From: Mesorhizobium sp. M4B.F.Ca.ET.203.01.1.1
GTDB lineage: Bacteria; Pseudomonadota; Alphaproteobacteria; Rhizobiales; Rhizobiaceae
DNA length: 64,000 bases
Assembly (NCBI RefSeq): GCF_004791025.1
Contig: NZ_SRUO01000007.1
Span: 62,001-126,000 of the forward strand
Reading direction: 5' to 3'
The notes beneath the pieces are model-generated. The model had not been told where the DNA came from, ran no database searches, and was given only the letters and a program-made list of their open reading frames with translations. Below, piece by piece: positions 61,062-64,000 of the stretch (position 1 is its first letter; every line of letters starts with the position of its first letter). The position numbers and the translations under genes were made by a program.

Positions 61062-61688
61062 ATGGATCGCAACATAGCGGGCATCATCCTGGCCGGCGGC
61101 CAGTCGCGGCGCATGGGCGGCGGCGACAAGACCCTGCTCGAGCTTGGTGGCCGCAGCGTGCTCGACCATGTCGTCAAGCGTCTTGCTCCGCAGACCGGAC
61201 CGCTGGCGCTAAGCGCCAATGGCGACCCGACGCGCTTCGCCAGCTTCGGGCTGCCCGTGCTTGCCGATACGGTGGAGGGGCATGCGGGACCGCTGGCCGG
61301 CATCCTGACCGGCATCGAGTGGGCGTCGATCGGCTGCGATGCCGTGGTCACGGTTGCCGGCGATACGCCCTTTTTCCCCAAAAATCTGGTCGAGCGACTG
61401 GCTGCGGCCGCCGACTCAAAGCCCGGATCGATCGCTGTCGCCAGCTCAGGCGGCAGGCGGCACCCGACATTCGCGCTCTGGCCGCTCGACGTTCATGATG
61501 CCTTGCGCCGGTTCCTGGTCGACGAGGACAACCGGCGGGTCTCTGCCTTCATCGACCGCCACGGCGTCGTCGAGGTGGAGTTTCCAATGCCGGCATCCGG
61601 CGGACATGCGATCGATCCCTTCTTCAACATCAACACGCCGGACGATCTTGCGATCGCCGAGCGACTGTTGCAGAGCATCGAGCAATGA
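61062..61688 (+). CDS. mobA: Molybdenum cofactor guanylyltransferase MobA
   Basis: This 208-residue enzyme attaches GMP to molybdopterin. It has IILAGGQSRRMGGGDKTLLE, the GTP-binding motif, then VTVAGDTPFF with the metal Asp, and FFNINTPDDL near the C-terminus. The ATG at 61062 was chosen; the frame is open to 61011. Its stop overlaps the mobB start (ATGA). Confidence 0.93.
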   Translation: MDRNIAGIILAGGQSRRMGGGDKTLLELGGRSVLDHVVKRLAPQTGPLALSANGDPTRFASFGLPVLADTVEGHAGPLAGILTGIEWASIGCDAVVTVAGDTPFFPKNLVERLAAAADSKPGSIAVASSGGRRHPTFALWPLDVHDALRRFLVDEDNRRVSAFIDRHGVVEVEFPMPASGGHAIDPFFNINTPDDLAIAERLLQSIEQ

Positions 61689-62194
61689 ACAGGCGCGTTT
61701 TTGGCATCACCGGCTGGAAGAATTCCGGCAAGACCACACTGACCGAGAAGCTGGTCGCCGAGTTGGCGCGGCGCGGCTGGACGGTCTCGACCGTGAAGCA
61801 CGCCCATCATGATTTCGACATCGACAAGCCTGGCGCGGACTCCTTCCGCCACCGCCAGGCCGGCGCGACCGAGGTCGCGGTCGTGTCCGGTCGGCGCTGG
61901 GCGCTGATGCACGAATTGCGCAATGAGGAGGAGCCGACGCTCGAGGCGATCCTGGCGCGGCTGGCGCCGTCGGATATCGTGCTGGTCGAAGGCTACAAGC
62001 GCGAAGCGCACAAGAAGATCGAGACGCGGCGGCTCGACGCCAAGGACAGGACGCCGCTGTCGGCCAGCGATCCCAACATCGTCGCCATTGCCGCGGACTT
62101 CGCCGCCGAAGGCGGGAGCCTGCCGGTCTTCGATCTCGACGACGTCGCATCGATAGCGGACTTCGTCGAAGGCGTCTCGGGCCTGCGGCGCTGA
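61685..62194 (+). CDS. mobB: Molybdopterin-guanine dinucleotide adapter MobB
   Basis: This 169-residue GTP-binding partner of MobA has Walker A GWKNSGKTTL, the conserved TVKHAHHDFDID segment and SDIVLVEGYKRE. It is coupled to mobA by a 4-bp overlap. It probably assists delivery of the nucleotide or cofactor. Confidence 0.93.
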   Translation: MNRRVFGITGWKNSGKTTLTEKLVAELARRGWTVSTVKHAHHDFDIDKPGADSFRHRQAGATEVAVVSGRRWALMHELRNEEEPTLEAILARLAPSDIVLVEGYKREAHKKIETRRLDAKDRTPLSASDPNIVAIAADFAAEGGSLPVFDLDDVASIADFVEGVSGLRR

Positions 62195-62407
62195 GCGCGC
62201 CGGCGAAATAACTTTCAGCCGCCGCTAAACTTGTTCCCGGCCTCTAACCTAGCGTCATCTTCGGCCGCAACTGCCAAGCCTGCAGCCTACTGTTTTGCAG
62301 TTGCTTTTTTCGGGGAAAGAGTGGGAGTATCGCCGCCAGCGGGCGGTCAAAAGCACCGCTCACAGAGCCGCACGGAACAGCGGCCCGGACAATATGAGAG
62401 GACTAAC

Positions 62408-63190
62408 ATGCGTATTGCACTGCGTATCGCGCTCGCCGCATCGGCCGCGCTGCTGACACTTGGCGTTGCCCAGGCTCAGGAAAAGACATTGCGGATCGGT
62501 ACGGAGGGAGCCTATCCGCCCTTCAACAACCTGACCGCCGACGGCCAGCTCGTGGGCTTCGACGTCGACATCGCCAAGGCGCTCTGCGACGAGATGAAGG
62601 TGAAGTGCACCTTCGTAGCCCAGGATTGGGACGGCATTATCCCGGCACTGCAGGCCGGCAAGTTCGACGCCATCATCGCCTCGATGTCGATCACGCCGGA
62701 ACGCGCCGAGAAGGTCGATTTCACCCACAAATACTACAACACGCCCCCGGCGATCGTCGCGCCGAAGGACAGCGACATCAAGGGTGTGACCAAGGAAGAC
62801 CTGGCCGGCAAGACGATCGGCGTGCAGGCTTCGACGACGCATTTCAACTATTCGACCAAGACCTACACCGACAGCACGGTGAAGCCCTATCCGACCGCGC
62901 AGGAATATCAGCTCGATCTCGCCAATGGCCGCCTCGACGCCGCCAATGACGACATCGTCGTGCTGCAGCAGTGGCTGGATTCGCCCGACGGCGCTTGCTG
63001 CAAGTTGATCGGGGCGATCAAGCCGGTCGTCGAGATCCACGGTCCGGGCGCCGGCATTGCCGTACGCAAGGGCGAGACCGACCTGGTCAACCAGTTCAAT
63101 GCCGCGATCGACGCCATCCGTGCCAACGGAAAATACAAGGAAATCAACGACAAGTACTTCAAGTTCGACGTCTACGGCGGCGATTCCTGA
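62408..63190 (+). CDS. Basic amino acid ABC transporter substrate-binding protein
   Basis: This 260-residue family 3 binding protein is of the lysine/arginine/ornithine type. A signal peptide (MRIALRIALAASAALLTLGV, cleaved after AQA) precedes LRIGTEGAYPPFNNLTADGQ and LVGFDVDIAKALCDEMKVKC. IIASMSITPERAEKVDFTHK is the family core. An AGAGGA site lies upstream of the ATG at 62408. It forms an operon with the permease that follows, with a hairpin in the gap. Confidence 0.93.
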   Translation: MRIALRIALAASAALLTLGVAQAQEKTLRIGTEGAYPPFNNLTADGQLVGFDVDIAKALCDEMKVKCTFVAQDWDGIIPALQAGKFDAIIASMSITPERAEKVDFTHKYYNTPPAIVAPKDSDIKGVTKEDLAGKTIGVQASTTHFNYSTKTYTDSTVKPYPTAQEYQLDLANGRLDAANDDIVVLQQWLDSPDGACCKLIGAIKPVVEIHGPGAGIAVRKGETDLVNQFNAAIDAIRANGKYKEINDKYFKFDVYGGDS

Positions 63191-63209
63191 TCCGCCGGGA
63201 TTGACGACA

Positions 63210-63238
63210 GGGACGGCGGGGATGTTCCCGCCGTTCCC
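63210..63238 (+). other. Stem-loop between binding protein and permease genes
   Basis: GGGACGGCGGG pairs with CCCGCCGTTCCC (one bulged T) around a 6-nt loop. Such hairpins often stabilise binding-protein mRNA and lower expression of the downstream permease. No T-run follows. Confidence 0.6.
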
Positions 63239-63300
63239 ACGAGGATGCCGCGCATCAGGAGTGATGCACGGTCTTCAGGCAAGTGGGGACAGGCAGGCGG

Positions 63301-64000
63301 ATGCAGCAGAGCGTATGGACGCTTCTCAGTTGGGGGCCTGATGGTTGGCTCGACGACATCGCCTCAGGTGCTGCTGTCACGGTTCTTTTGGCTCTCGCAA
63401 CTCTTCCAATCGGTTTGACGATTGGCTTTTTCGTAGCGCTGGGAAAACAATCCGAGGAACCCTCGCTGCGCATCGCCGCCAACATCTACACTACGATCTT
63501 CCGTGGATTGCCTGAACTGGTGACGCTGTTTCTGTTTTTTTTCGGCGGCCCGTTGATCCTGCAATATCTCATCAGACTGGTAAGACCCGAGGCGACCATC
63601 GACGTTAACGCCTTCGTCGCCGGCATGATCGTGCTTGCCATCATCTTTTCGGCTTATGCTAGCGAGGTATTCCTTTCAGCGTTCCGGGCCATCCCAAAGG
63701 GCCAATATGAGGGCGGCTATGCAGTTGGCCTTTCATACGGGCAAACGATGCGCAAAGTGATTTTGCCGCAATTGGTTCGCATCGCCTTTCCGGGCCTGGA
63801 GAATTGCTGGCTGAGCCTGCTCAAGGACACGTCGCTGGTGTCGGTGGTCGGTTTGGCTGAAACGCTCCGTCAGGCTGGCGTGGCCGCACGCGTCACCAAA
63901 CACACATTCCTGTTCTTCAGTGTGGCCGCCGCGGTATTTCTTATCTTGGCGGTTATTTCATCCTTTGCCACCGGCGCCATACAGCGCTCGCTCGCCCAGC
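63301..64000 (+). CDS. Amino acid ABC transporter permease (HisQ/ArtQ type), partial
   Basis: The frame is open from an ATG at 63301 (AGGCAGGCGG upstream) to the right edge, 233 codons. It begins MQQSVWTLLSWGPDGWLDDI, with several membrane helices and IYTTIFRGLPELVTLFLFFF early. The EAA loop, EGGYAVGLSYGQTMRKVILP, contacts the ATPase. Codon use is less GC-rich at third positions (CTT, TTG, GTA, TCA) than in the adjacent binding-protein gene. The ATPase and second permease are expected beyond the window. Confidence 0.9.
   Translation, partial: MQQSVWTLLSWGPDGWLDDIASGAAVTVLLALATLPIGLTIGFFVALGKQSEEPSLRIAANIYTTIFRGLPELVTLFLFFFGGPLILQYLIRLVRPEATIDVNAFVAGMIVLAIIFSAYASEVFLSAFRAIPKGQYEGGYAVGLSYGQTMRKVILPQLVRIAFPGLENCWLSLLKDTSLVSVVGLAETLRQAGVAARVTKHTFLFFSVAAAVFLILAVISSFATGAIQRSLAQ

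Noticed and set aside
1..64000. CRISPR arrays, rRNA genes and intact insertion sequences
   Set aside because: No spaced repeat arrays, rRNA sequences or transposase motifs were seen on either strand.

Overview
The window looks like chromosomal DNA of a rhizobial alphaproteobacterium, most likely Mesorhizobium or a close relative. This is inferred from the high GC content, phosphatidylcholine synthase, a BacA/BclA-like transporter, DUF6894/DUF930/DUF2059/IalB-type proteins and a UbiH–HspQ–IalB neighbourhood. No database search was possible, so the species is an inference.

Region 1 (1 to about 11.3 kb) is the right end of a prophage or phage-derived element. A leftward block holds a DNA-binding protein, a terminase pair, a DUF6894 protein, a tail-fibre-like protein, a GH108 endolysin and a holin-like gene cut by the window edge. 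A second leftward operon (9175 to 4629) holds an excisionase-like protein, a ParB-like protein, a TubC-like protein, an SF2 helicase and a Toprim protein, joined by start/stop overlaps. A rightward pair holds a ribbon-helix-helix (RHH) regulator and a tyrosine integrase. The 152-bp divergent region between them carries repeated CTTGTGC boxes placed on both predicted promoters. The integrase ends 80 bp before tRNA-Ser(TGA), the probable attachment locus.

Region 2 (11.4-14.2 kb) is gene-poor and decayed. It has a YobH-like peptide, a PilZ protein, a frameshifted epimerase remnant and several gaps. Region 3 (14-18 kb) is an envelope cluster: a beta-barrel protein, a caspase-like protease, an OmpA-domain protein and DUF930. 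Region 4 (18-43 kb) is core chromosome: TerC, RimO, an acyltransferase, a purine-nucleoside-type ABC operon, quinone reductase, Pcs, DUF1326/DUF2182, UbiH family, HspQ, IalB, a YejA-like binding protein, a DsbA-like protein, a BclA-like ABC transporter, an MgtE split into two ORFs, glutathione reductase, DUF2059, RpiA and Gph.

Region 5 (43.8-51.3 kb) is the most unusual part. After tRNA-Val(CAC) come a CRP-like regulator, a 1416-residue protein joining a cytochrome P450, a two-helix membrane segment and a DyP-type peroxidase, and a class III adenylate cyclase with TPR repeats. A perfect TGTGA-N6-TCACA palindrome lies in the 129-bp gap between the cyclase and the P450–DyP gene. This suggests a local cAMP circuit controlling a membrane-tethered double-haem enzyme. 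Region 6 (51.6-64 kb) holds a PepSY-like protein, an L,D-transpeptidase, a rhodanese, a hydrolase/MarR divergent pair with operators over the MarR start codon, a molybdenum cofactor set (moaA, mobA, mobB, with DUF971 nearby), small secreted proteins, a DMT exporter, and a basic amino acid ABC system whose permease runs off the right edge.
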